DNA of 37,404 nt. Source: an uncultured Acetobacteraceae bacterium (GTDB taxonomy: Bacteria > Pseudomonadota > Alphaproteobacteria > Acetobacterales > Acetobacteraceae). A program made the translations under genes and the position numbers. Shown here piece by piece: positions 14,439 through 22,456 of this stretch. The stretch spans positions 1 through 37,404 of the forward strand of contig CAITUP010000152.1 in assembly GCA_903895595.1 (NCBI GenBank), read 5' to 3'. Position 1 is the stretch's first letter. Each line of letters opens with the position of its first letter. The notes beneath the pieces were generated by a model. It saw only the letters and a program-made list of their open reading frames with translations. It did no database searches and was not told where the DNA came from.

Positions 14439-16127
14439 TTAAGCCCGCCGCAGCATGAAATCCCGCCCCAGCAATTTCATCCCCACGCCCACCAGCGCCA
14501 TCGTAATCACCAGCAGAATCCCGCCCAACGCCGCCAGAACCTCGAAATTCCCGGCCTCGCTCAGATCGTAAAGCAGCACCGCCATGGTCCGCGTCCGCGG
14601 CCCCACCAGGAAGATCGCCGCCGACAGTTCCCGCGTCGCCACGATGAACACGATCAGCCAACCGCCCAACAGACTGCGCTTCAGCAGCGGAATGGTGATG
14701 CGCGCGATGGTGCCCAGGCGCCCGAGGCCCAGGATACGCGCAGCCTCCTCCATCTCCGGATGCAGCGTCCCCATGGCGGATGACGCATTGGCATAGGCGA
14801 TCGGCAGAAACCGCGCGGTAAACGCGAGGATAATGATCGCGGCGGTGCCGTACAGCGCGAAGGGCGGTGCCGCGAAGCTGGCATAGAACCCGATCGCCAT
14901 CACGATGCCGGGGATCACGAACGGCGCCATCGCCAGGAAGCCCAGAGCGCCCCCGAACCGCACCAGCTTCCGCCCGACGATATACGCCACCAGTATCGCC
15001 AAAACGGCCGCCAGCGTGGCCGAGGCAGCCGAGAACCACAGCGTGTTCCAAATGGAAGACAACGCCGTCTCATGCTCGAACAACAGGAACCGGTAATTTG
15101 CCAGTGTCAGATTGGCGGGCGACAAGCCACGCCCCCAGGCGCGCGCGAAGGAGGCCTCGGCCAGCACCAGCACCGGCATCACGACGGACACCGCCGCCAC
15201 GAACCCGCACCAGCCCAGCAGCACCCAGCGCCATCCGCCCAGCACGATGGGCCGGCGCTCGCCCCCCTTTCCCGTCTGCGACACGAAGCCACGCCGGTGC
15301 AGCATCAGCCGCTGCGCACCCACCATCGCCAGCGTGATCGCCAGCAGAGGCATCGCGTAGGCCGCCGCGACCTCCACGCGCACCGGCGATTCGAAGAACT
15401 GCCAAAGCTGCGTGGTCGCGGTGTTGATGCGGGCGGGAATGCCGATGATGGCCGGTGTGCCGAACAGGGCCACGCTTTCCAGAAACACCACGATGGCCCC
15501 GCCGACGATCGACGGCCAGACCAGCGGCAGCGTCACTTTCCACGTCGCGGTCCAGGTGCTGGCGCCAAGGATGTTCGCCGCGTCCTCCATTTCCGACGAC
15601 ACCAGGTCCAGCGCCGATTTCACGAAAATGAAAATCAGCGGAAAAGCCTGAAACGCCATCACGCAGGCCAGCCCGTGGAACGTGTATACATTGACCAGCG
15701 GGTCCGCGGCGCCTGTCGCGAAACGCCAGACCTGATTGATCACCCCCGAGTTCGGCCCCGCCAGCAAAATCCAGCCGATCGCGCCCAAATACGGTGGCAG
15801 AATGAACGCCCCGAGCACCGTGGCCCAGATCAGTGCTTTCCCCGGCATGTCGGTCCGTGAAACCGCCCACGCCATCGGCACCGCGAACACGGTCGAAATC
15901 GCCGCTGTCTCAGTCGCCAACAGCAGAGAATTCACCAGCGAATCGATATACCGCGCCCGCCCGTACGCGGAAACATAGTTCGCGAACGTGAACGCCCCCG
16001 CCCGCGTGTGCAGGCTGACCAGCAGCAGCTTCACCATCGGAAATGCGACCAGCAGCAGCAAAATGCCGATCAGCGCGATCCAGACCAAGGTCGCGGGTTC
16101 GAGGTTTTTGAATCCCCGCCCCGTCAT
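14439..16127 (-). CDS. ABC transporter permease, iron(III)-type, two fused permease domains
   Basis: The 562-residue membrane protein consists of two BPD_transp_1 units, each with about six helices, as in FbpB/SfuB-type iron and thiamine importers. Each half has an EAA-like loop: EMEDAANILGASTWTATWKVTLP in the first half, given as a landmark, and EMEEAARILGLGRLG in the second. An in-frame start at 16181 would begin inside the intergenic repeat. ATG 16127, giving MTGRGFKNLEPATL, is preferred, although this ATG itself lies in the repeat arm. It is the second gene after the binding protein. No ATPase gene is nearby, so one must be supplied from another locus. Confidence 0.88.
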   Translation of the reverse strand: MTGRGFKNLEPATLVWIALIGILLLLVAFPMVKLLLVSLHTRAGAFTFANYVSAYGRARYIDSLVNSLLLATETAAISTVFAVPMAWAVSRTDMPGKALIWATVLGAFILPPYLGAIGWILLAGPNSGVINQVWRFATGAADPLVNVYTFHGLACVMAFQAFPLIFIFVKSALDLVSSEMEDAANILGASTWTATWKVTLPLVWPSIVGGAIVVFLESVALFGTPAIIGIPARINTATTQLWQFFESPVRVEVAAAYAMPLLAITLAMVGAQRLMLHRRGFVSQTGKGGERRPIVLGGWRWVLLGWCGFVAAVSVVMPVLVLAEASFARAWGRGLSPANLTLANYRFLLFEHETALSSIWNTLWFSAASATLAAVLAILVAYIVGRKLVRFGGALGFLAMAPFVIPGIVMAIGFYASFAAPPFALYGTAAIIILAFTARFLPIAYANASSAMGTLHPEMEEAARILGLGRLGTIARITIPLLKRSLLGGWLIVFIVATRELSAAIFLVGPRTRTMAVLLYDLSEAGNFEVLAALGGILLVITMALVGVGMKLLGRDFMLRRA

Positions 16128-16195
16128 GGTCGGGCGTGACCCGACCATCTCAGGCCCACTGCATAAAGATGGTCGGGTCACGCCCGATCATGACG
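16122..16195. repeat. Inverted REP pair between binding-protein and permease genes
   Basis: Two 29-bp arms (16122-16150 and 16167-16195) are complementary with a single mismatch around a 16-bp spacer. Each arm is itself a small palindrome of the type ATGGTCGGGCGTGACCCGAC. Transcribed from the minus strand it would form a large hairpin 13 bases after the binding-protein stop, covering the permease start. Such structures often raise the level of the upstream message over the downstream one. Confidence 0.85.
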
Positions 16196-16207
16196 ATTTT
16201 GGAAAAA

Positions 16208-17257
16208 TCAAACCCCGAACACATCCCGCCACTTCTCCTTGATCTCCGGCACCCCCGCCTCGATCGCCGCCGGCGTGGACTGGATCAGCCCCACCTTGTC
16301 GAACGCCCGCGCGCCATCGGGCGGAGCAACCTCCGGCCGCAAAGGCATAATGAAAAACTTCCGCGTCGCCTCCGCGTAATCCGGCCCGGACGCGAATTCC
16401 ATGAACAACTTCGCCGCGTTCGGATGCGGTGCGTTCTTCGGAATAGCGCTCGGCGAGTAAACCGCCAGCGTTCCATCCGTCGGATAAACAATCCGCAACG
16501 GATTGCCGCGGGAGATACTCAGCAGCGGCGCCGCCAGCGACACGCCCATGCCGATATTCCGCTCCCCGGCATTCATCAGCGTCACCGGATCGTCGGCGGA
16601 ACGTCCCACCTGCGGCTTGTTCTTCTCCAATTTCTCGAAATATTCCCAGCCATACAATTTGCTGAGCACGACGCCCATCACCCCGATGGCGCCGGAATAA
16701 CCGGGATGCCCAACCGCGATCTGCCCCTTCCAGCGCGGGTCCAGCAAATCTTTCCAGCTTTTCGGCGCCTCCGCTTCCGGCACCTTCGTCGTGTTGTACG
16801 CCAGCAGATATAGCCCGATGTAAAATACCTGGAACATATTGTCCGGATCGGGATCGCGCGCGGAAGCGATCATGCCGTCCGCATTCTTCGGCCGGTAAGG
16901 CTGCAGTTTTTCCTCGCGCTTCAGCGACAGATAATGCCCGTAATCGGTGGAGCTGAACATGTCGCACTGCGCCACCCCGGCCTGCATATCCTGCGACAGC
17001 CGCTGATACGCGACCTGAGACGTGCTGCGGACGACATTCACCTTGATGCCGGGATACCGCGCGGTGAAGGCCTTGCCGACCGCCTCCCCGGTTTCGGCCT
17101 GGAGCTGGCCGGAATACCAGGTCAGCTCGCCTTCCTTCTTCGCCGCCTCGTAGAGCGCCTGCTCATGCGGCAGCAGATCGGCCGCCCGCCCCAGCCGAGG
17201 CAGCAGAACACCGCCAGCGGCACCCGCGATCAATTGGCGTTTGGTCAGCTTCGGCAT
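16208..17257 (-). CDS. ABC transporter substrate-binding protein, iron(III)-type
   Basis: The 349-residue protein starts with an export signal (KRQLIAGAAGGVLLP, then an ALA-like site near GRAAD) that may be Tat- or Sec-dependent. The mature part is a type II periplasmic binding protein: LTWYSGQLQAETGEAVGKAF, VNVVRSTSQVAYQRL, CDMFSSTDYGHYL, LAYNTTKV, and WKDLLDPRWKGQIAVGHP. These resemble FbpA/AfuA-like ferric or 2-aminoethylphosphonate/polyol binding proteins. The ligand cannot be fixed, because the tyrosine pair of FbpA is not obvious. It heads the two-gene unit with the permease and is divergent from the isomerase gene, with 75 bp between them. Confidence 0.87.
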   Translation of the reverse strand: MPKLTKRQLIAGAAGGVLLPRLGRAADLLPHEQALYEAAKKEGELTWYSGQLQAETGEAVGKAFTARYPGIKVNVVRSTSQVAYQRLSQDMQAGVAQCDMFSSTDYGHYLSLKREEKLQPYRPKNADGMIASARDPDPDNMFQVFYIGLYLLAYNTTKVPEAEAPKSWKDLLDPRWKGQIAVGHPGYSGAIGVMGVVLSKLYGWEYFEKLEKNKPQVGRSADDPVTLMNAGERNIGMGVSLAAPLLSISRGNPLRIVYPTDGTLAVYSPSAIPKNAPHPNAAKLFMEFASGPDYAEATRKFFIMPLRPEVAPPDGARAFDKVGLIQSTPAAIEAGVPEIKEKWRDVFGV

Positions 17258-17332
17258 AGCGTGTCCTCCATCGTTGACGCATCTTTACCGGACGGACCCG
17301 CCGGGGTCACGCAACATCCCAAGGACCCCCAC

Positions 17333-18142
17333 ATGCCCCACACCCACCGCATCGGCATCGACATCGGCCGCAAGCTCCGGCTGGAGGATGCGATCGCCTG
17401 GGCCGCCGCCAACGATGTCCGCATTATCGACGTCCAGCTCGACACCGGCGACAACGCCTTCACCAAATTCGATACCCCCCGAGCACACGCCATCCGCACA
17501 GCCTGCGACAAACACGGCATCCAGCTCGGGTTGCACACCTTGTCTGCCGTTAACGTCGCCGAATACGCGCCGCTGATCGGCGAGGCCGTCGACGCTTACT
17601 TAAAAGCCTACGTCGATGCGGCCGCCCTGCTCGGCGCCGGCTGGATCGTGGTCCACGCCGGCTTCCACTTCACCGACGATATTTCGCTCCGCATGCAAAC
17701 CGGCCTCGAACGCCTCCAACGCACCGCCGCCTACGCGGAAATCAAGGGCGCCCGCGTCCTGCTGGAAAACCTCAACAAGGAACCGGCGGACGCGGAGGTC
17801 CACTACCTCGCGCACACCGTCGAGGAATGGCGTTGGTACTACGAAAAAATCGACTCCCCCGCCTTCGGCTTGTCCTTCACCGCAAACCACGCCCATCTGG
17901 TGCCCGAAGGCGTGGAGGGTTTCATCCGCGACATCCCCCTGCATCGCGTCGCCGAGGTCCGTCTGGCGGACTGTTTCCGCAACGGCAAGGAGGAACATCT
18001 GGCCCCCGGCAAAGGCGACTTCGATTTCCCGGGATTGTTCGCCGCCCTGGATACCAAAGGCTACCAGGGCCACTACACCAACGCCTTCGGCTCCCTGGAC
18101 GACATGCTGCGCGGCCGCGACCTGTTTGCCGGGATGGCATGA
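17333..18142 (+). CDS. Sugar phosphate isomerase/epimerase-like TIM-barrel protein
   Basis: The 269-residue protein belongs to the xylose isomerase-like/AP endonuclease 2 barrel family. Landmarks are HRIGIDIGRKLRLEDAIAWA, GLHTLSAVNVAEYAPLIGEAV, GAGWIVVHAGFHF, GARVLLENLNKEPADAEVHY with a likely metal-binding Glu, FGLSFTANHAHLVPEG with two His, VAEVRLADC and HLAPGKGDFDFPGLFAAL. Together these supply the usual divalent-metal site. AAGGA lies 7 bases before ATG 17333. The frame is open much further left, but that part is antisense to the binding-protein gene. Its stop overlaps the sulfotransferase start (ATGA). The substrate is unknown. Confidence 0.87.
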   Translation: MPHTHRIGIDIGRKLRLEDAIAWAAANDVRIIDVQLDTGDNAFTKFDTPRAHAIRTACDKHGIQLGLHTLSAVNVAEYAPLIGEAVDAYLKAYVDAAALLGAGWIVVHAGFHFTDDISLRMQTGLERLQRTAAYAEIKGARVLLENLNKEPADAEVHYLAHTVEEWRWYYEKIDSPAFGLSFTANHAHLVPEGVEGFIRDIPLHRVAEVRLADCFRNGKEEHLAPGKGDFDFPGLFAALDTKGYQGHYTNAFGSLDDMLRGRDLFAGMA

Positions 18143-19092
18143 CCTTGCCGTCCGCGGACACCGCCATCCTCCTGCTGGGCGCCCAACGTTCCGGCACCAC
18201 TTGGCTCGGGAAGATTTTCGACAGCCACCCGGACGTTCTGTATCGGCATGAGCCGGACCATGGGCAGCTGCCGCCGGCCAATGCCGCTATACACACCCTG
18301 GTCACCGCCTGGATCGCCAACCGGTCCCAGCGCACCGCCGCAAAACGCCCGTTCTTCCGTAAATCCTGGCAATCCGCCCCGGCCTTTTGGGTGCGTTCGG
18401 CGTTGGCCACGCTCCTGGCCGCCGCCACTCGCCTGCCCGCCATCGGCCAATCCATCGCCCGCCTCAGCATCCCGGACTTCGCGGAAACCCCGCCCAAGCG
18501 GGTCGCGATCAAATCCGTGGACTGGTGCGACGGCGTCGGCGCCTTCGCCCGAGCACTGCCGGACAGCCGGACAATCGTCATCTTGCGGCATCCGTGCGGG
18601 CAGGTGGCCTCGGTCATGCGCGGCAATGCCGGCCGGCGGTTCACCTTGCGCGAACCCGGCACCGACATGCCGTTCGACGAAATCCCCACAATCCGGTTCG
18701 CCGCCGCACGAGGCGTCGACGAAGCCGCGTTCCAGGCGTTGCCGGAGGCCGCGCGCTACGCCTGGGCCTGGGTCATGTTCAACGAAACCGCGTTGAACGC
18801 GCTGGAAGGCCTGCCGAACGCCAAAATCGTCGTCTATGAGGAACTGTGCGCCCGCCCGGCCGAAGTCGCTCGCGATCTGCTGACCTTCGCCGGGCTGGAT
18901 TGGAACCCGCAAACAGGGGAATTCCTCGCCAACAGCACCAACCACCAGGGTACCACCGGCTATTACGCCGTGTTCAAAAACGCCATCGCGGCGGCGGAGC
19001 GCTGGCGCACGACCATGCCGCCGGCCGACCGGGAGGCCGTGCGCGTCGTCGTCCGCCAATCCACACTGGCCCGGTTCTGGCAGGATCTCTAA
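18139..19092 (+). CDS. Sulfotransferase family protein
   Basis: The 317-residue protein begins with the PAPS 5'-phosphosulfate loop, LLLGAQRSGTTWLGK, at residues 11-25. The 3'-phosphate motif is near VILRHPCGQVASVMRGNAG, with the usual Arg-His-Pro and Ser, and a typical C-terminal region carries WNPQTGEFLANSTNHQGTTGYY. It would transfer sulfate from PAPS to an alcohol or amine, perhaps on a sugar or lipid. No signal or anchor is visible. Start and upstream stop overlap as ATGA, so it is translated together with the isomerase, which suggests a shared carbohydrate pathway. No PAPS synthesis genes are close. Confidence 0.88.
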   Translation: MTLPSADTAILLLGAQRSGTTWLGKIFDSHPDVLYRHEPDHGQLPPANAAIHTLVTAWIANRSQRTAAKRPFFRKSWQSAPAFWVRSALATLLAAATRLPAIGQSIARLSIPDFAETPPKRVAIKSVDWCDGVGAFARALPDSRTIVILRHPCGQVASVMRGNAGRRFTLREPGTDMPFDEIPTIRFAAARGVDEAAFQALPEAARYAWAWVMFNETALNALEGLPNAKIVVYEELCARPAEVARDLLTFAGLDWNPQTGEFLANSTNHQGTTGYYAVFKNAIAAAERWRTTMPPADREAVRVVVRQSTLARFWQDL

Positions 19093-19160
19093 CCGCTCTA
19101 GCCCCAGCCTGCGTGTCGTGGCACACCCCGCCCCCGACACCAGGAAACGCCAAGCCAAAA

Positions 19161-20642
19161 GTGACCGACGAATCCCCCACGCTGCCAACCGGCAAAAGCC
19201 TGTTCCGAACGGTCGTCCCGCCGATCATCCTGCCGGTCTTCCTGGCCGCCGCCGACGGCACCGTCGTCGCGACGGCCTTGCCCGCCATCGCGGCATCCTT
19301 GGGCGAGGTCGAGAAACTGTCCTGGATCGTCGTCGCCAATCTGATCGCCAGCACCGTCGCCGCCCCGGCTTACGGGCGCCTCGCCGACCTGTTCGGGCGC
19401 CGGAAGATCATGGTGGTGGCGCTGTGCGTGTTCATGACCGCCTCCGTCCTGTGTTCCCTGGCCCCAACGCTGCCGCTGCTGCTGGCCGCCCGCGTGCTGC
19501 AAGGCCTGGGCGGCGGCGGTCTGATGACGTTGGCCCAGGCTCTGCTGGGCGAACTGGTGCCGCCGCGCGAACGCGGGTCCTACCAGGGCTATCTGTCCGC
19601 CAATATCGTCGCCGGTTCCACCATCGGCCCGGTCGCGGGCGGGTTCATCACCGAACTCTGGGGCTGGCACGCGGTGTTCCTCGCCTACGTGCCGCTGGGC
19701 CTAATCGCCATCGCGCTGATCATGCGCCTGCCCAAAAGCCAGCCCAGCGGCGGCCGAACCGGGTTCGATCTGCCGGGCATGGGGCTGCTGACGATGTTCA
19801 TCGTGCCGCTGCTGCTCGCGGTTTCCCAGTTGCAAAAGCTGGACCCGAGCATTCTGCCGCGCCTGTTGCTGCTGTTGGCCTTCTCCGGTGCCGCGTTGGC
19901 CGTGCTGATCTGGCAGCAGAAGCGCGCGCCCTCGCCGTTGCTGGCGCTGCATCTGATGAAACTCCCGGCGTTCTGGCGCGCCGATCTGATGGCCGCCTGT
20001 TCCGGCGCGTCGCTGACCGCGATGATGACCTTTCTGCCGATCTACTTCCAGGTCGTGGCCGGCGCGACATCGGGGGAGGCTGGGTTGCTCCTGATTCCCC
20101 TGACCGCCGCCGTCAGCTCCGGTTCCGTCGTCACCGGCTGGCTGATTTCCCGCACCGGCCGCACCGCTGTGTTCCCCATGGTGGGGCTGACGGTCACCGC
20201 GATCACGTTGGTCAGCCTGGCACTTTGGGCACCTGAGCTGAACCGCGTCCAATTGGCGCTCGTGTTGGCGTTGGGCGGCTTGTGCCAGGGATCGTCGATG
20301 CTGACGGCCCAGATCACGGTGCAGATCATCGGCGGCCCCCGAAACCTGGGAGCGGCCGCGGCATCCGCGCAACTATCCCGCTCCTTGGGTTCGGCATTCG
20401 GCGCGGCGGTGGCCGGAGCCGTGCTGTTCGGCATCCTGTCCGCCATGGACAAGGACACCGCCACACTATTCTTCGACATGGTCCGCCGCGGCCCCGGCGT
20501 TCTGGCGTCCCTGGCCCCCGAACACCGGGCGTTGGTGCAGGCCGAGGTCGCATCCGCGTTCCGGGGCGTGTTCCTGACGGTCGCGACGTTCTCCTGCCTG
20601 ATCGTAGCCGCCGCCGCGACGATGCCGCTGCGCCGGGTTTAG
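19161..20642 (+). CDS. MFS transporter, DHA2 (EmrB/QacA-like) family
   Basis: The 493-residue protein has about 14 hydrophobic segments. Motif A is GRLADLFGRRKI between helices 2 and 3, the first helix carries AAADGTVVATALPAIAASLG (the DHA2 'D-TIVNVALP' position), and motif C is near GPVAGGFITELWGWHAVFL. DHA2 proteins export drugs and other lipophilic compounds using the proton gradient. GTG at 19161 is the likely start because it directly precedes the short N-terminal arm. Codons upstream of it belong to the sulfotransferase frame. No TetR-type regulator or EmrA partner is adjacent. Its stop overlaps that of the convergent binding-protein gene by 4 bases. Confidence 0.9.
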   Translation: MTDESPTLPTGKSLFRTVVPPIILPVFLAAADGTVVATALPAIAASLGEVEKLSWIVVANLIASTVAAPAYGRLADLFGRRKIMVVALCVFMTASVLCSLAPTLPLLLAARVLQGLGGGGLMTLAQALLGELVPPRERGSYQGYLSANIVAGSTIGPVAGGFITELWGWHAVFLAYVPLGLIAIALIMRLPKSQPSGGRTGFDLPGMGLLTMFIVPLLLAVSQLQKLDPSILPRLLLLLAFSGAALAVLIWQQKRAPSPLLALHLMKLPAFWRADLMAACSGASLTAMMTFLPIYFQVVAGATSGEAGLLLIPLTAAVSSGSVVTGWLISRTGRTAVFPMVGLTVTAITLVSLALWAPELNRVQLALVLALGGLCQGSSMLTAQITVQIIGGPRNLGAAAASAQLSRSLGSAFGAAVAGAVLFGILSAMDKDTATLFFDMVRRGPGVLASLAPEHRALVQAEVASAFRGVFLTVATFSCLIVAAAATMPLRRV

Positions 20643-21313
20643 GCCGGCTCCAGCCCCGTCCGCCGCAGCACCGGCGCCGCGTCAGCCGACGCCAGAAACC
20701 GCGCGAAATCCGCGGCGGCGTCCGTCAGCAGCCCGGCGGAGAACATCGCCTCGGTCTGCACACCGGGAGGTAGAGGACCGATCACCTCGATCCCATCCAC
20801 TACCATCAACTCGCTGATTTGCTGCACCGCCAGATCGGCCTCACCGCTTACGAGCCGTTCGGCGGTGAACCCGCTGGCGCAGATCGTGGCCTTGGCGTTG
20901 ACGGCGGCGGCGATGCCCAGCTTCTCGATCAGCCCCGCGAAATACAGCCCGCTGGCGCCGATCTTCGAATACGCAACCGACCGCGCCGCCACCAGCGCCG
21001 CCTGAAACGCCGGCACGGTGGAGATATCGGGCTTCGGCGCCCCCGCCTTCACCGCGACACCCACGAACGACCGAGCAACATCGGTGCGGCTGTTCGGCAG
21101 CATGATGCCCTCGGCGATCAGATCGTCCACGCCTTGCGCGGTCAGGATCGCGATATCGGCTTTCTCCCCCGCGCGCAGGCGTTGCAGCAGCGCGACGGTC
21201 GGCGCGAACTCGGCGGTTATTTCGGTACCGAAGTGGGCCTGGAAGGCCGCGGCGAGGTCGCGCATGCCGCCCATGACGGCGAGCGTGGAAAATAGACGAA
21301 TTGGCGCAGTCAT
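20639..21313 (-). CDS. ModA-like periplasmic-binding-fold protein without signal peptide
   Basis: The 224-residue protein resembles molybdate-type substrate-binding proteins: IRLFSTLAVMGGMRDLAAAFQ, then ITAEFAPTVALLQRLRAGEKADIAILT, SVAYSKIGASGLYFAGLIEKLGI and LVSGEADLAVQQISELMVVDGIEVIGPLP. The first residues run directly into the fold (MTAPIRLFSTL), so no Sec or Tat signal is present. It either acts in the cytoplasm as a sensor or solute binder, or its start is wrong. I found no better upstream start. No permease or ATPase is adjacent. Such free-standing copies are seen in other proteobacteria, with unknown role. Confidence 0.8.
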   Translation of the reverse strand: MTAPIRLFSTLAVMGGMRDLAAAFQAHFGTEITAEFAPTVALLQRLRAGEKADIAILTAQGVDDLIAEGIMLPNSRTDVARSFVGVAVKAGAPKPDISTVPAFQAALVAARSVAYSKIGASGLYFAGLIEKLGIAAAVNAKATICASGFTAERLVSGEADLAVQQISELMVVDGIEVIGPLPPGVQTEAMFSAGLLTDAAADFARFLASADAAPVLRRTGLEPA

Positions 21314-21437
21314 CTGTACGAGCCCTTATGATATCGCTCGCGTCTGTATAGCAGTCTTTCGCGACGCGTCACCTTTGCAGCCGGTAACACGAAGAATCCG
21401 TGACATCCCCGTGGAATCGGGCTACACGCGCCATCCC

Positions 21438-21860
21438 ATGCCAAAGAGGAAATACCAGGACGCCACACAGTTCGCCGCTCTCCCCTGTCGCGTGACCGGG
21501 GACGGATCGCGGCAGGTCATGCTGTTGACGTCGCGCGGCACCGGCCGCTGGATCATCCCCAAAGGCTGGCCCATCAAAGGCCTAAAGCCGCGCGAGGTCG
21601 CTGCTCGGGAAGCATACGAGGAAGCCGGGCTGATTGGGCGCGTGGCGCGGAAGAAGCCGGTGGGCACGTTCCATTATGCCAAGCAGCTCGATACCGATCC
21701 GTTACTGTGCGAGGTGCATGTGTTTCTGATGTGGGTGGACACGCAACTGGCAGACTGGCCCGAACGGGCGGAGCGGCAGACGCAATGGTTCGATGTGGCG
21801 GATGCCGCCGGGCGCGTGGATGAGGGCGGGTTGGCGGAGATTATTCTGCGGCTGTCGTAG
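21438..21860 (+). CDS. NUDIX hydrolase
   Basis: The 140-residue protein carries a NUDIX box in the form IIPKGWPIKGLKP followed by REVAAREAYEEAGLIG, with the REAYEEAG core intact. The long PKGWP variant is that of small alphaproteobacterial NUDIX enzymes related to diphosphoinositol-polyphosphate phosphohydrolases. The likely substrates are nucleoside or inositol polyphosphates, not identifiable here. ATG 21438 is used; the frame continues left but that part lacks any domain. It stands alone, followed by a hairpin and a repeat-rich gap. Confidence 0.9.
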   Translation: MPKRKYQDATQFAALPCRVTGDGSRQVMLLTSRGTGRWIIPKGWPIKGLKPREVAAREAYEEAGLIGRVARKKPVGTFHYAKQLDTDPLLCEVHVFLMWVDTQLADWPERAERQTQWFDVADAAGRVDEGGLAEIILRLS

Positions 21861-21878
21861 GATTCCAAAAATCGTCAT

Positions 21879-21896
21879 GGTCCGCGAAGGCGGACC
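21879..21896 (+). terminator. Hairpin after the NUDIX gene
   Basis: GGTCCGC, loop GAAG, GCGGACC forms a perfect 7-bp stem 18 bases after the stop. It is preceded by CGTCAT, the usual start of the local REP units, and has no U run behind it. Confidence 0.5.
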
Positions 21897-22158
21897 ACCC
21901 TCGACTTTCATCGGCCCCCAACGCTCAATGCCCCATCGGCAGCACCACCGTGTCCGGTCGTCGAACGACTGGTGCGGGCGACGGGAAGGCTGGCTCGGCG
22001 GAGAAACACCCCACGCGTGCACGTCATCGGCCCGATACAGCCGAGCGGTCGCGTTGTTACCGGAATGAGTGGATGCGACGGGGTTTCTGGCGATCGCCTC
22101 CCGCAGGCACGGCGATTCGGCGCGGCTGTAACTCGATCATCATGACCAAGGTTATCGG

Positions 22159-22349
22159 CCAGGGCTATCGCATATGACCTTTGGCGTCCCCGCTCGTCAT
22201 GGTCGGGCCTGACCCGACCATCTTCTGCGATTTTACGAACCATTGAAAAGGCAGGGTTTTTCGGATGGTGCCCCATTGGCAGGAGATGGTCGGGTCAGGC
22301 CCGACCATGACGGACAGTGTCGGAAATCCGCCATATGCGATCCCCCTGG
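22159..22349. repeat. Large composite inverted repeat with perfect 29-bp inner arms
   Basis: Inner arms 22195-22223 and 22284-22312 are perfect complements separated by 60 bp. Each contains the mini-palindrome ATGGTCGGGCCTGACCCG. Further out, CCAGGGCTATCGCATATG (22159-22176) and the complement of 22332-22349 agree at 16 of 18 positions, so the symmetry extends over about 190 bp. The inner arms belong to the same family as the repeat at 16122-16195. Confidence 0.85.
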
Positions 22350-22420
22350 GTTATCGGCACTGTGCGTTACCGCGTCATGGCCGAATTGCGCACCAAACGC
22401 CGGCATCTCGCGTTCGCGAA

Positions 22421-22446
22421 CCGGCCCGGGCACAAGCCCAGGCCGG
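22421..22446 (-). terminator. Terminator-like hairpin after the thiolase-like gene
   Basis: Eleven bases on each side (CCGGCCCGGGC and GCCCAGGCCGG) pair with one G-U wobble around a 4-base loop, 10 bases beyond the stop of the minus-strand operon. There is no U tract on that strand. Confidence 0.6.
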
Positions 22447-22456
22447 CCGAAACCGC

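Larger units (their letters stand above)
21861..22456. other. Gene-free, repeat-rich interval
   Basis: Nearly 600 bp between the NUDIX gene and the thiolase-like gene hold no convincing gene on either strand. The content is a hairpin at 21879-21896, a large inverted repeat centred near 22254, and a terminator-like hairpin at 22421-22446. From 21900 to about 22150 I see nothing recognisable. Confidence 0.7.

Noticed and set aside
21908-22276. 122-codon minus-strand open frame in the repeat-rich gap
   Set aside because: Partly repeat-encoded, no ribosome site, no domain, biased composition.
22195-22312. CRISPR-like repeat-spacer pattern
   Set aside because: Only two units, inverted and not direct, and no cas genes in the window.
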